This document shows positions 1-8,050 of a DNA stretch of 64,000 bases, in pieces. Location of the stretch: the NCBI RefSeq assembly GCF_050611725.1, contig NZ_JBODJB010000001.1:434001-498000 (forward strand), in the 5' to 3' direction. This DNA is from Ferruginibacter sp050611725. Lineage in GTDB: Bacteria; Bacteroidota; Bacteroidia; Chitinophagales; Chitinophagaceae. The notes under the pieces are model-generated. The model was not told where the DNA came from. It searched no databases and was given only the letters and a program-made list of their open reading frames with translations. The stretch's first letter is position 1. Each line of letters starts with the position of its first letter. Both the position numbers and the translations under genes were made by a program.

Positions 1-767
1 CTGTTGGCGAATCTGTGAGTAATCCATTAATGTACTTTGAAAATAATCTCGGATCGCTGATCAATATTTTAAAATGCGCCGAAGAATTCAATGTTTCTAA
101 TTTTGTATTTTCTTCATCTTGCACCGTGTACGGTAATCCCGATGAGATTCCTGTAACGGAAACATCTCCTCAAAAACCGGGTGAGTCACCTTATGGCATT
201 ACCAAACAAATGGGAGAACAGATCATTTTAGAAACGATCAAAACCAATAATATTCAAAGTATTCTTTTAAGATATTTTAATCCTGTAGGTGCACATCCTT
301 CCATTTTGATCGGCGAAATTCCCTTTGGAAAACCCGCAAATCTGGTACCGGCCATTACGCAAACTGCTATCGGCAAACTACCCTCGATGCTGGTGCATGG
401 CAGCGATTACCCGACAAGAGATGGTAGTTGCCTCAGAGATTATATTCATATATGTGATATTGCACATGCTCATACCTTGGCACTCAATTATTTGATAGAA
501 AGAAAGAATAAAGTAAATCCGGAAATATTTAATCTTGGTACAGGAGATGGCTATACGGTACTTGAAGTGATTGCCGCTTTTGAAAAAGTAAGCGGCACTA
601 AACTCAACTATACTTTAGGACCCAGAAGGCCCGGAGACGTTATTGCCATTTATGCCAATAACGATAAAGCTAAAACTGAATTAGGCTGGATTCCGCAATA
701 TAACCTAGAAAATATGATGGATACCGCTTGGCAGTGGGAATTAAAGCTAAAAAATACGGCAATTTAA
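1..767 (+). CDS. galE: UDP-glucose 4-epimerase, 5' end outside window
   Basis: Interconverts UDP-glucose and UDP-galactose in the cytoplasm. It is a short-chain dehydrogenase/reductase-fold NAD enzyme. The visible part shows the catalytic SSSCTVYG segment and the YGITK (YxxxK) pair, followed by the NPVGAHPS and LRDYIHICDIA segments typical of GalE. The frame is open to the left edge and reads VGES before the GTG at 15, which matches the family, so that GTG is internal and the gene is truncated by the window rather than broken. About 255 residues of roughly 340 are present. It ends 50 bp before the transketolase gene on the same strand and may be cotranscribed with it. Confidence 0.93.
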   Translation, partial: VGESVSNPLMYFENNLGSLINILKCAEEFNVSNFVFSSSCTVYGNPDEIPVTETSPQKPGESPYGITKQMGEQIILETIKTNNIQSILLRYFNPVGAHPSILIGEIPFGKPANLVPAITQTAIGKLPSMLVHGSDYPTRDGSCLRDYIHICDIAHAHTLALNYLIERKNKVNPEIFNLGTGDGYTVLEVIAAFEKVSGTKLNYTLGPRRPGDVIAIYANNDKAKTELGWIPQYNLENMMDTAWQWELKLKNTAI

Positions 768-816
768 AAACAAGCAAGTATCTTGCAGCCCATTTCATAA
801 TTATACAGATATTAAT

Positions 817-1791
817 ATGCTAAACGAAATAGTTGTAACAGGAAATAAGGATACCCGTAGTGGCTTTGGAGATGGTATTGTAGAAGCAGCGAAGAAAAAT
901 GAAAATGTCATTGCATTGACCGCAGATCTTTTGGGTTCGATGAAATTGAACACTTTTATTAAAGAATTTCCTGAAAGATTCATACAATGTGGTATTGCAG
1001 AAGCGAATATGATCGGTGTTGCTGCAGGGTTAACCATCGGTGGTAAAATTCCTTTTACAACAACATTTGCAAATTTCAGTACAGGCCGTGTGTATGATCA
1101 AATACGCCAGTCAGTTGCATATAGCGGTAAAAATGTAAAAATTTGTGCCAGCCATGCCGGTTTAACTTTGGGAGAAGACGGTGCTACTCACCAGATACTG
1201 GAAGATATTGGATTGATGAAAATGTTGCCGGGGATGACAGTGATTGTTCCGGCAGATTACAATCAAACAAAAGCAGCCACTAAAGCAATAGCTGAGTATA
1301 ACGGTCCGGTGTACCTGCGTTTTGGCCGACCGGTTTGGCCGATCTTTACAAAAGAAGAAGATTTTGTAATTGGCAAAGCACAAAAATTATCAGATGGCAA
1401 AGATGTTACCATTTTTGCCTGTGGTCACCTGGTTTGGAAAGCTGTTGAAGCAGGAAGAATTTTAGAAGAAAAAGGTATCAGCGTGGAAGTAATCAATATT
1501 CACACCATTAAACCATTGGATGAAGCAGCCGTATTAGCGTCTATCAAAAAAACAAAATGTGCAGTAACCTGCGAAGAACATAATATTATTGGCGGATTAG
1601 GAGATAGTATTGCACAAGTTGCATCTAAACATCTTCCAATACCTATTGAATATATTGGCACAAAAGATACTTTCGGTGAAAGTGGTAAACCTGCTGAGTT
1701 ATTAACGAAATATGGTTTGGATGCACCGAATATTGTTGATGCTGCATTAAAAGTATTGTCAAGAAAAAATACTGAGATCGTAGGAAATTAA
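817..1791 (+). CDS. Transketolase, C-terminal (Pyr plus C-terminal domain) subunit
   Basis: 324 residues covering only the pyrimidine-binding and C-terminal domains of transketolase. The family signatures GIAEANMIGVAAGL (with the catalytic glutamate), FTTTFANF, ASHAGLTLGEDGATHQ and YLRFGRP are all visible. Split transketolases consist of an N-terminal thiamine-diphosphate subunit and this C-terminal subunit, which together act in the non-oxidative pentose phosphate pathway. The N-terminal half is not in the window, and the gene directly upstream is galE, so it must lie further upstream or elsewhere. The ATG at 817 follows an AT-rich leader with no obvious Shine-Dalgarno site. Confidence 0.92.
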   Translation: MLNEIVVTGNKDTRSGFGDGIVEAAKKNENVIALTADLLGSMKLNTFIKEFPERFIQCGIAEANMIGVAAGLTIGGKIPFTTTFANFSTGRVYDQIRQSVAYSGKNVKICASHAGLTLGEDGATHQILEDIGLMKMLPGMTVIVPADYNQTKAATKAIAEYNGPVYLRFGRPVWPIFTKEEDFVIGKAQKLSDGKDVTIFACGHLVWKAVEAGRILEEKGISVEVINIHTIKPLDEAAVLASIKKTKCAVTCEEHNIIGGLGDSIAQVASKHLPIPIEYIGTKDTFGESGKPAELLTKYGLDAPNIVDAALKVLSRKNTEIVGN

Positions 1792-1810
1792 TCCTTTCTA
1801 ATAAATTTTG

Positions 1811-1845
1811 AAAAAACCAATCGTACGATTGGTTTTTTCTTTTTA
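1811..1845. terminator. Bidirectional rho-independent terminator
   Basis: A perfect 28-bp palindrome at 1811-1838 (six A, CCAATCGT, ACGATTGG, six T) followed by more T. It lies between the convergent transketolase and glycosidase genes and can serve both strands. Confidence 0.9.
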
Positions 1846-1849
1846 CTAC

Positions 1850-4546
1850 TTAATTCAATTTTACTAACTGCATGTGATCGATCATTGCCTGATTAACATC
1901 TCCGTTCATATTTCCATTAGCAGATCGAAAGGCAAGCGTAATAGTATGTTTACCTTTTTTCATTTTCACTTTTACAGAATTACTGTACCCCCAGTTACTC
2001 CACTCCTCATTTCCTCTTTGAGGAAAAACAACAGTACCTACAAATTTTTTATCTAACTCAAGAGTTCGGATAGCACATTTATTATCCGTATTGACAGGGC
2101 CGTTACCATTTGCATAACGAAAGTTGATCGCATACTCACCATCTTCAGCAATAGCTACAGGAATATTAATAACCTTGTTAACCGTTTTACTGATCTCTAC
2201 AAACCCCTTCCCGGTAGCACCCTTATAGTTTAATGTAGATGGTATAGCATACATAGCTATATCATACTCACCAATATTAGCACAATCTTTTAAAATAAAC
2301 GGTTCACTTGCAAAAGAAGCTCTATTTAAAGCATCTATTGCCAGTACCTGATACTCGGCACAGGTTTCAGTAATAATGAACTTCGTTTCACGAGTAAGTT
2401 CCAGCGGCGACCCATTTTTAAAAATAAGATATTTTTTTGCCCGGTGTATTGACTGCCACTGCATTGTATCATTCTGAACGTTAACAATAGGTGTGGCAAG
2501 TGTGGTATAATTTGCTACTTTGTTTATCTTATTATCTGTAATCGCATTATCAGTCAACATAATTTTTACTATATGCTTACCTTTAAGCATAGACGAAATT
2601 TGAGCAACTGCCATTTTTTTGCCATCGACAATAAATGATCTTATTTTATTGCCGTGCCCTTCCATTGAAATATCTAAAACCGCATTTTGATATTTAAAAT
2701 TATTCAATGATCTTTTTCCTTCTAAAGCCTTGGGAACAAAAGGATGAAACACTAATTTGTCAGCCTGAAATTCTATTCCAAAAATGATCTTATGTATCAA
2801 ACTGATATTGCCCGACAAACTCCACAACATATTACTTGAGTTAATAACCGTTCCGGCAAAATCCCCATTGTCTGCAACAAAATTTTCTTTATTAGTTACA
2901 AATAATGCGGCCGGCCTGTATATAGCCGCTATCGATTCCATCACAGATGTTTCATTGCCAACTTTTGCAGAAGCTAAGCCCCAATAAGATTGCACAAAAG
3001 GCCAGACTGCATTATTATGATAGGCAGCAATCCCTGGTATTTGTGGATAAATGCATGGAATACCATAATCAGTTACAGGTGTGCTCTCTATAATTCTTTT
3101 TTGAGTTGGCTCATCCGCAATTCCAAATAACACACAAAGTGCTTCTCCTAATGCTTCTGATCTTGGGGAAACGATCTTGTTGTTTCTTCCATATAAATAT
3201 TGAGCATAGTAGCCTTTATCCTTCAACCATAAATATTTATTGATACCTGTTTTAATTTTTGCTGCATTCGCTTTGTATTTTAAAACATCTGATTGTTTGT
3301 TTAAAATTTTACCTATTTCTGCTAACACTATATTTGCCTGGTAGTGTACCGCATTGGTTCCTAAATTTTCTGATTCGAAAATATCTGCCGGTTGCATCCA
3401 TTTAGGATAAGTTTGTTCACGCCAGTCTAAAAAAGAAGATTCACCACGAACCAAGCCGGTACTTGCATCGTACGCATTACTCATATCATCATCAACTGAA
3501 TTCTTAATTATTTCATAAGCTTGTTGCAGCCAATCTTTATCACCTGTTGCTTTGTATATTTCCCATGCGGCAGTGGCCCAAATCATTCGGTCGGTAGAGC
3601 ATGGATAAGCACCACCGGTACCGGTATCCTGTATAATTCTCTTTTTCTTATTTACTTTTCTTAGCAAACTTTTTTTAGCAACTTCCGGTTGCAAATATGC
3701 CATTGATAAAATAATACTGTAGCTGATGTCTCTCGTCCAAACCCCCGCCCATTCTTTACCTGTCCGAAAAGTACTATCGGGCTCTACTGCTTTTATCATT
3801 TCTTCAATCGACATATTATAAATTGCGTCAGCAATAGCATGAGGTGATTTGTATTGAGGAAAGGCACTGATATCTTTCGACATCAACCATTGCGAAGCTG
3901 TTTCTTTTTCTTTCTTTAGAGGATTCAGGGTGATCGTTGTTTCATAGATACCGTCTCCATCATCATCTTTCAATGTCAATTCAGGTTTGTTATGCAGATT
4001 ATCAAAATCCCACATCATTGGTGCTGCTCCTCCTGCCAGATACAAACCCTTAAAATCTTCTTTGAAAATTTTATCACCATTGAGTGTTGTGTAATACCCC
4101 TGTGTATTCAAATCTTTTAAAACGCTATTCATATCCAAGCGAATAGTAAGTTTTGTGTTGGGTTCCATAAATGTATTTGTCTCGCCGGTGTTATCTTTTA
4201 ATTGCTCTCCAAATTTTATAATGGGAGTTTCGGTAACACCTTTCAATACATTAAAATTATGGTTGATGGCAAATTTCAATTCATTGTCTTTACCATTAAT
4301 ACTAAACTTGAATTCAATTTTTGTGCTCTGATATTCATTTAACGGACTTTGATAGTTGGATGTGATCTCGTTAGCCGATATTGCCTTTGCTTTATACTTG
4401 TTTTGAACAACACTATCGGCATAGAGCGTATATTCCTTTGTTTGCCACAATACATTTGTGTTCTTCTGTGCCATTAGCGAATTTGTTAGCAGTAATACTG
4501 TAGTAAATAAAGTGCAAGCTGATTTCATCGTGTATGTTTTGTTCAT
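1850..4546 (-). CDS. Secreted six-hairpin glycoside hydrolase with C-terminal carbohydrate-binding-like domain
   Basis: About 898 residues. An N-terminal signal peptide (MKSACTLFTTVLL...LMAQ) precedes an all-beta region (to about residue 240) and then an alpha/alpha six-barrel catalytic region. Motifs such as EWAGVWTRDISYSI, CSTDRMIWATAAWEIY, RGESSFLDWREQTYP, NAVHYQAN and NAVWPFVQSYWGLA resemble MGH1/GH63/trehalase-like six-hairpin glycosidases; I cannot fix the family or substrate. Residues 760-898 look like a beta-sandwich CBM6/35-type module (GEYAINFRYANG, KGKHTITLAFRS). The ATG at 4546 is preferred to the TTG at 4549, and an ATG at 4528 that starts the signal peptide is also possible. It stands alone, divergent from the sigma-factor operon. 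It is probably periplasmic or surface-exposed and acts on an oligosaccharide. Confidence 0.8.
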   Translation of the reverse strand: MNKTYTMKSACTLFTTVLLLTNSLMAQKNTNVLWQTKEYTLYADSVVQNKYKAKAISANEITSNYQSPLNEYQSTKIEFKFSINGKDNELKFAINHNFNVLKGVTETPIIKFGEQLKDNTGETNTFMEPNTKLTIRLDMNSVLKDLNTQGYYTTLNGDKIFKEDFKGLYLAGGAAPMMWDFDNLHNKPELTLKDDDGDGIYETTITLNPLKKEKETASQWLMSKDISAFPQYKSPHAIADAIYNMSIEEMIKAVEPDSTFRTGKEWAGVWTRDISYSIILSMAYLQPEVAKKSLLRKVNKKKRIIQDTGTGGAYPCSTDRMIWATAAWEIYKATGDKDWLQQAYEIIKNSVDDDMSNAYDASTGLVRGESSFLDWREQTYPKWMQPADIFESENLGTNAVHYQANIVLAEIGKILNKQSDVLKYKANAAKIKTGINKYLWLKDKGYYAQYLYGRNNKIVSPRSEALGEALCVLFGIADEPTQKRIIESTPVTDYGIPCIYPQIPGIAAYHNNAVWPFVQSYWGLASAKVGNETSVMESIAAIYRPAALFVTNKENFVADNGDFAGTVINSSNMLWSLSGNISLIHKIIFGIEFQADKLVFHPFVPKALEGKRSLNNFKYQNAVLDISMEGHGNKIRSFIVDGKKMAVAQISSMLKGKHIVKIMLTDNAITDNKINKVANYTTLATPIVNVQNDTMQWQSIHRAKKYLIFKNGSPLELTRETKFIITETCAEYQVLAIDALNRASFASEPFILKDCANIGEYDIAMYAIPSTLNYKGATGKGFVEISKTVNKVINIPVAIAEDGEYAINFRYANGNGPVNTDNKCAIRTLELDKKFVGTVVFPQRGNEEWSNWGYSNSVKVKMKKGKHTITLAFRSANGNMNGDVNQAMIDHMQLVKLN

Positions 4547-4680
4547 CAAAATCTTATGTGAATTTACACTATTAAATTACTTGCCGGGTAAGATCAGAAA
4601 AAAACCGGCTTGGTATTAAACCTTGGGCAATTATATCTATCTTACTAAAGGTTTATTAATTTTATGCTGCTCAAACGCTT

Positions 4681-5235
4681 ATGGCTGATAGACATTTAGA
4701 AGACAAAGAACTTTTGTTCCAGTTCAACCAAGCCGAAACCAAAGAAAGAGGCTTTACCGGTATCATCAAAAAATACCAGGAGAAATTGTATTGGCATATC
4801 CGCCGTATGGTGGTAGAGCATGAGGATGCGAATGATGTGCTGCAGAACATGTTCATAAAAGTATGGAAAGGATTAGAGAATTTTAGAGAGGATAGTCAAT
4901 TATACACTTGGTTATATCGTATCGCCACCAATGAAAGTTTGACTTTTATTGAACAAAAAAAGAAAAGAACCTCGGTTTCATTGAGTGATGTAGAAAACGG
5001 GTTAAGTAATAGTTTGAAGGCCGATAAGAATTTTGACAGCAATAAAATTGAATGGAAGCTTCAATTGGCCATGCAACAATTGCCTGAAAAGCAAAGGGTT
5101 GTATTTAACCTGCGTTATTATGATGAAATGCCTTACGAAGAAATGAGTCGTGTATTGGAAACAAGTGAAGGTGCATTAAAGGCAAGTTATCATCATGCAG
5201 TTAAAAAAATAGAGGATTTTATATTAAATAATTAA
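4681..5235 (+). CDS. ECF-type RNA polymerase sigma factor
   Basis: 184 residues. Sigma region 2 is visible as YWHIRRMVVEHEDANDVLQNMFIKVWKGL...YTWLYRIATNESL, and region 4 as QLAMQQLPEKQRVVFNLRYYDEMPYEEMSRVLETSEGALKASYHHAVKKI. Length and layout fit an extracytoplasmic-function sigma factor. It is the first gene of a three-gene unit with a membrane protein that starts 33 bp after its stop and a small exported protein. By analogy with other Bacteroidota operons the second gene would hold the sigma factor inactive until an envelope signal arrives; this is inference. Confidence 0.93.
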   Translation: MADRHLEDKELLFQFNQAETKERGFTGIIKKYQEKLYWHIRRMVVEHEDANDVLQNMFIKVWKGLENFREDSQLYTWLYRIATNESLTFIEQKKKRTSVSLSDVENGLSNSLKADKNFDSNKIEWKLQLAMQQLPEKQRVVFNLRYYDEMPYEEMSRVLETSEGALKASYHHAVKKIEDFILNN

Positions 5236-5267
5236 ACTTTTTGTTAAAAAACAGGTCTTACAGCCGG

Positions 5268-5990
5268 ATGGAAACAAGAACCGACATATTGAATGAATTG
5301 AAAGCAATTAGCCCTACATTGGCAGCAATGGAGAAGGTGAATGTTTTTGAAGTGCCGCAAAGATATTTCGATCAGTTGAGCGAATCTGTTTTAGCTTCTT
5401 TGAATAAAGAGTTAGGCGATGTTCCGGAAAAGTATTTTGATCATTTAGCTGATAATATTCTTGCTAAAATAAAATTACAGGAAGCAGCGGAAACAGATTT
5501 ATCGCCGGCGTTACAAAGCATTCGTGGCATTAATGTTTTTGAAGTACCGCAAGGTTATTTTGAAAACCTATCAACCGAGATCGTTGATAAAACAGTTACA
5601 ATACAACCTGCCAAAGTAATTTCATTCGGCAGCCGTATAGTTAAGTATGCAGTTGCTGCAGCATTAACAGGGGTGGTAGCATTAGGCGTTTACAAATACA
5701 CCAATAACAATCCAACCCAACCAAATGATATTGTTTCTGTTGCAAAACTTGATGCATCTATTGAAAAAGGGAAAGACATGAATGATAAACAATTCAATGA
5801 AACATTGGAAAATTTATCGGCAGATGATATTGCAAAATATTTAGAAACCAACTTTAATGAAAAAGAGATAGAGAGTTTAGCATCTAATATAGAAGAAAAT
5901 AGTTTGCCAAGTCAGGATGATTATTTTACCGATGAAAAAACACTTGAAAATTATTTAGAAGAACTTGATGCAGTACAAACTAGTAACTAA
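5268..5990 (+). CDS. Probable membrane-anchored anti-sigma-like protein with repeated VPxxYFxxL motif
   Basis: About 240 residues from the ATG at 5268; a TTG at 5241 would add nine residues without support. The cytoplasmic N-terminal part carries three copies of a short motif: NVFEVPQRYFDQLSESVL, DVPEKYFDHLADNILAKI and NVFEVPQGYFENLSTEI. A single membrane segment follows (IVKYAVAAALTGVVALGVYKY, about residues 125-145), then an acidic domain ending in repeated Asp/Glu-Leu helices. Its position right after an ECF sigma gene suggests sigma-factor binding by the N-terminal part. I see no canonical zinc anti-sigma (HxxxCxxC) motif, so the role is inferred from context and topology. Confidence 0.7.
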   Translation: METRTDILNELKAISPTLAAMEKVNVFEVPQRYFDQLSESVLASLNKELGDVPEKYFDHLADNILAKIKLQEAAETDLSPALQSIRGINVFEVPQGYFENLSTEIVDKTVTIQPAKVISFGSRIVKYAVAAALTGVVALGVYKYTNNNPTQPNDIVSVAKLDASIEKGKDMNDKQFNETLENLSADDIAKYLETNFNEKEIESLASNIEENSLPSQDDYFTDEKTLENYLEELDAVQTSN

Positions 5991-6002
5991 GAAAAATACA
6001 TC

Positions 6003-6434
6003 ATGAAAAAAATTTACTTTATACTAACATTTATTTTATTTACAGGGATTGTAAACGCTCAAGATGATCCTGCTGTTGATTCAAAAAAGCAACAGGATAT
6101 AGAAGCGCTAAAAGTAGCTTTTATTAGCAAGGAACTGGACCTAACCCCTGATGAAGCTCAAAAATTCTGGCCTATTTATAATCAATACTCCAAAGAATAT
6201 CACAAAGCTGTAAAAGACAATCATGATGTTTTAGATAGAGATGAAAAAGTGTTGAATATCAGAAAGAAATACAAGGATCAGTTTGTAAAATTGCTCGGCC
6301 TAGACAGAACCAATAAGATGTATAGTGCAGAAGGCAGGTTTCACAAACTACTAATCAAGGCAATGAAAAAGAGAAATGAATTTCGAGAAAAGAAAGGAAA
6401 AGGGAATCGTCCTATGTTAAGAAAAGGGGATTAA
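6003..6434 (+). CDS. Small exported Spy/CpxP-like helical protein
   Basis: 143 residues with a clear signal peptide (MKKIYFILTFILFTGIVNAQ). The mature part is charged and helical and contains ELDLTPDEAQKFWPIYNQY, resembling the LTxxQ-type motif of Spy/CpxP periplasmic proteins. It is also very lysine-rich at the C terminus (KKRNEFREKKGKGNRPMLRK). It is the last gene of the sigma-factor unit, 12 bp after the previous stop and followed by a strong terminator, so it may be an envelope-stress output of that sigma factor. The chaperone or sensor role is inference. Confidence 0.7.
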   Translation: MKKIYFILTFILFTGIVNAQDDPAVDSKKQQDIEALKVAFISKELDLTPDEAQKFWPIYNQYSKEYHKAVKDNHDVLDRDEKVLNIRKKYKDQFVKLLGLDRTNKMYSAEGRFHKLLIKAMKKRNEFREKKGKGNRPMLRKGD

Positions 6435-6443
6435 CGAACAATA

Positions 6444-6478
6444 ATAAAAAAGCACAGTTAAGCTGTGCTTTTTTATTA
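6444..6478 (+). terminator. Rho-independent terminator of the sigma-factor operon
   Basis: Perfect stem AAAAAAGCACAG / CTGTGCTTTTTT with a short loop around 6458-6462, nine bases after the stop of the Spy-like gene. Confidence 0.92.
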
Positions 6479-6515
6479 CAATAGAATCAATCTCTATATA
6501 TTAAATGAATACCTC

Positions 6516-6523
6516 TATATTTG
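6516..6523 (+). promoter_or_regulatory. Candidate -7 promoter element of the MORN-repeat gene
   Basis: TATATTTG fits the Bacteroidota TAnnTTTG consensus and lies 22 bp before the ATG at 6546. No good TTG is seen at the -33 spacing. Confidence 0.5.
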
Positions 6524-6545
6524 GTTTCGGATACAAATTTTTTGA

Positions 6546-7283
6546 ATGAACAATGCATCTCTTTTTCTAACGTTGTTATTTTCACTTTGTGGTTTTACTG
6601 TTTTAACTGCACAGGACAGTGCTCAATCCTGCAAGGTAGTTGATCAAAAACTTGTGGGTAGCTATAAAGGAGAGTGCAAAAAAGGATTTGCACATGGCAA
6701 TGGCGAAGCGATCGGCATTGATCGTTATAAAGGAGAATTTAAATTCGGATTTCCGGAAGGAAAAGGGCTTTACTACTATGGTGATAGCATTTATCATTCT
6801 GGAATGTTTCAAGAGGGTATTAAAGAAGGAAAAGGTGAAATGCATTATTTACGCTCCGGGATGCCCGACAGTATAGTAAAAGGCTATTGGAGTGGAGATA
6901 TATACAGAGGCAAGAGATACATTACATATACTTTTGACGGGATTGCAAAATTTGACAGATATGAAATTACGCCATCCGACAGAAGTGGTAATTCAGTGAC
7001 AATCTATCTTTCATCTACTACCGGTTCTCCAAATGGCATTGGTAAAGCCGGATTTGGAGGTGGTCCTAACGGATATGTATTAAGGATCAGAGATGTGGTT
7101 GCATTGGATGGAAGTTTCATCAGAAAAACAGGAGAAATGAATGGCACAAATAAATACTTTATTAGCTATGAGCTGAATAAATTCCCAGTCACATTACTTT
7201 GTACACTTTCCAACAACCAGTCTTTTAAATTAGAGTTTTACAGGTCTGCTAATTGGACTGTGAATCTCTATACAAACAAATAG
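6546..7283 (+). CDS. Secreted MORN-repeat protein
   Basis: 245 residues with a signal peptide (MNNASLFLTLLFSLCGFTVLTAQ). From about residue 38 there are successive MORN-type repeats: GSYKGECKKGFAHGNGEA, YKGEFKFGFPEGKGLYYYGD, HSGMFQEGIKEGKGEMHY and KGYWSGDIYRGKRY. The remaining 110 residues contain a glycine-rich stretch (GKAGFGGGPNGYVLRI) that may form a further beta domain. MORN repeats make elongated beta hairpins used as scaffolds; the partner here is unknown. It stands alone between the sigma-operon terminator and the convergent MBL gene. Confidence 0.78.
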   Translation: MNNASLFLTLLFSLCGFTVLTAQDSAQSCKVVDQKLVGSYKGECKKGFAHGNGEAIGIDRYKGEFKFGFPEGKGLYYYGDSIYHSGMFQEGIKEGKGEMHYLRSGMPDSIVKGYWSGDIYRGKRYITYTFDGIAKFDRYEITPSDRSGNSVTIYLSSTTGSPNGIGKAGFGGGPNGYVLRIRDVVALDGSFIRKTGEMNGTNKYFISYELNKFPVTLLCTLSNNQSFKLEFYRSANWTVNLYTNK

Positions 7284-7291
7284 CTGTTCTG

Positions 7292-8032
7292 TTACTTTTT
7301 GAATACGGGTGTTTTAATATCATGATAAAATAAAAAACTCCAGCCTTCCTCCTGCCCTTGCTGCCACCATTGCTGACGAAGCTCCATACATTTTCTTCCA
7401 TCATAATCGTATTTAGCAATAAATTTATTTTTCATTTGTTGTAACTGCGGTGCTACATCTCCACCAAAGAAAACAATTTCGTTATCTTCTTTTATCCAAA
7501 AAACCCCATGGCATTTTGAGTGACCACCCGTTACTTTAAAATCTATATATCCGTCTATTGTTTCTTCATCTTCCATTAAATGCACTTTATCAGAAGCTTC
7601 TAACAATTTTATTTTATCAACTACATAAGTGGGCTCTCCTTTTTCTAACGCTTCTTTCAACTCGTTTTTGTTTGCATAATAAGTAGCGTTGGGGAAACTA
7701 AAAAAGTATTGATTCAATTGTTCATCTTTTATGGTCATTCCACTAATATGATCTTTATGCAGATGGCTCAATAAAACTTTGGTTACCTCTAAAGCTCCTA
7801 TCCCATGATCCATCAGGTTCTTATGTATCTGTAAAACACCATCCTGTGTAAATCCTAATCCTGCATCAATTACAATAATATCTTTTGAGGTAACTACACA
7901 AAACGGCTGTACTTCTACCAATAAACTACCGACCGGTCTTTTTTGCAGGTCATCTTTTTCTTTATTGAACGGGATGAATTGCTTGGTTCTATCTACGGTG
8001 AATGCACCTTCGCTGAGGGGAATAATTTTCAT
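7292..8032 (-). CDS. MBL-fold metallo-hydrolase
   Basis: 246 residues. The metallo-beta-lactamase signature is present as LSHLHKDHISG (H90, H92, D94, H95), followed by GGHSKCHGVF and FFGGDVAP, which supply the later histidine and aspartate ligands. There is no signal peptide, so it is cytoplasmic. The closest described types are lactonase and hydrolase members of the fold; the substrate cannot be told. It is the last gene of the long minus-strand series that starts at mreB and begins 18 bp after the GH1 stop. Confidence 0.85.
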   Translation of the reverse strand: MKIIPLSEGAFTVDRTKQFIPFNKEKDDLQKRPVGSLLVEVQPFCVVTSKDIIVIDAGLGFTQDGVLQIHKNLMDHGIGALEVTKVLLSHLHKDHISGMTIKDEQLNQYFFSFPNATYYANKNELKEALEKGEPTYVVDKIKLLEASDKVHLMEDEETIDGYIDFKVTGGHSKCHGVFWIKEDNEIVFFGGDVAPQLQQMKNKFIAKYDYDGRKCMELRQQWWQQGQEEGWSFLFYHDIKTPVFKK

Positions 8033-8050
8033 TGGTGCAAATTTCGGGAA

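Noticed and set aside
801..1037. Minus-strand frame opposite the transketolase gene
   Set aside because: It lies wholly within a well-conserved gene on the other strand and shows no family features.
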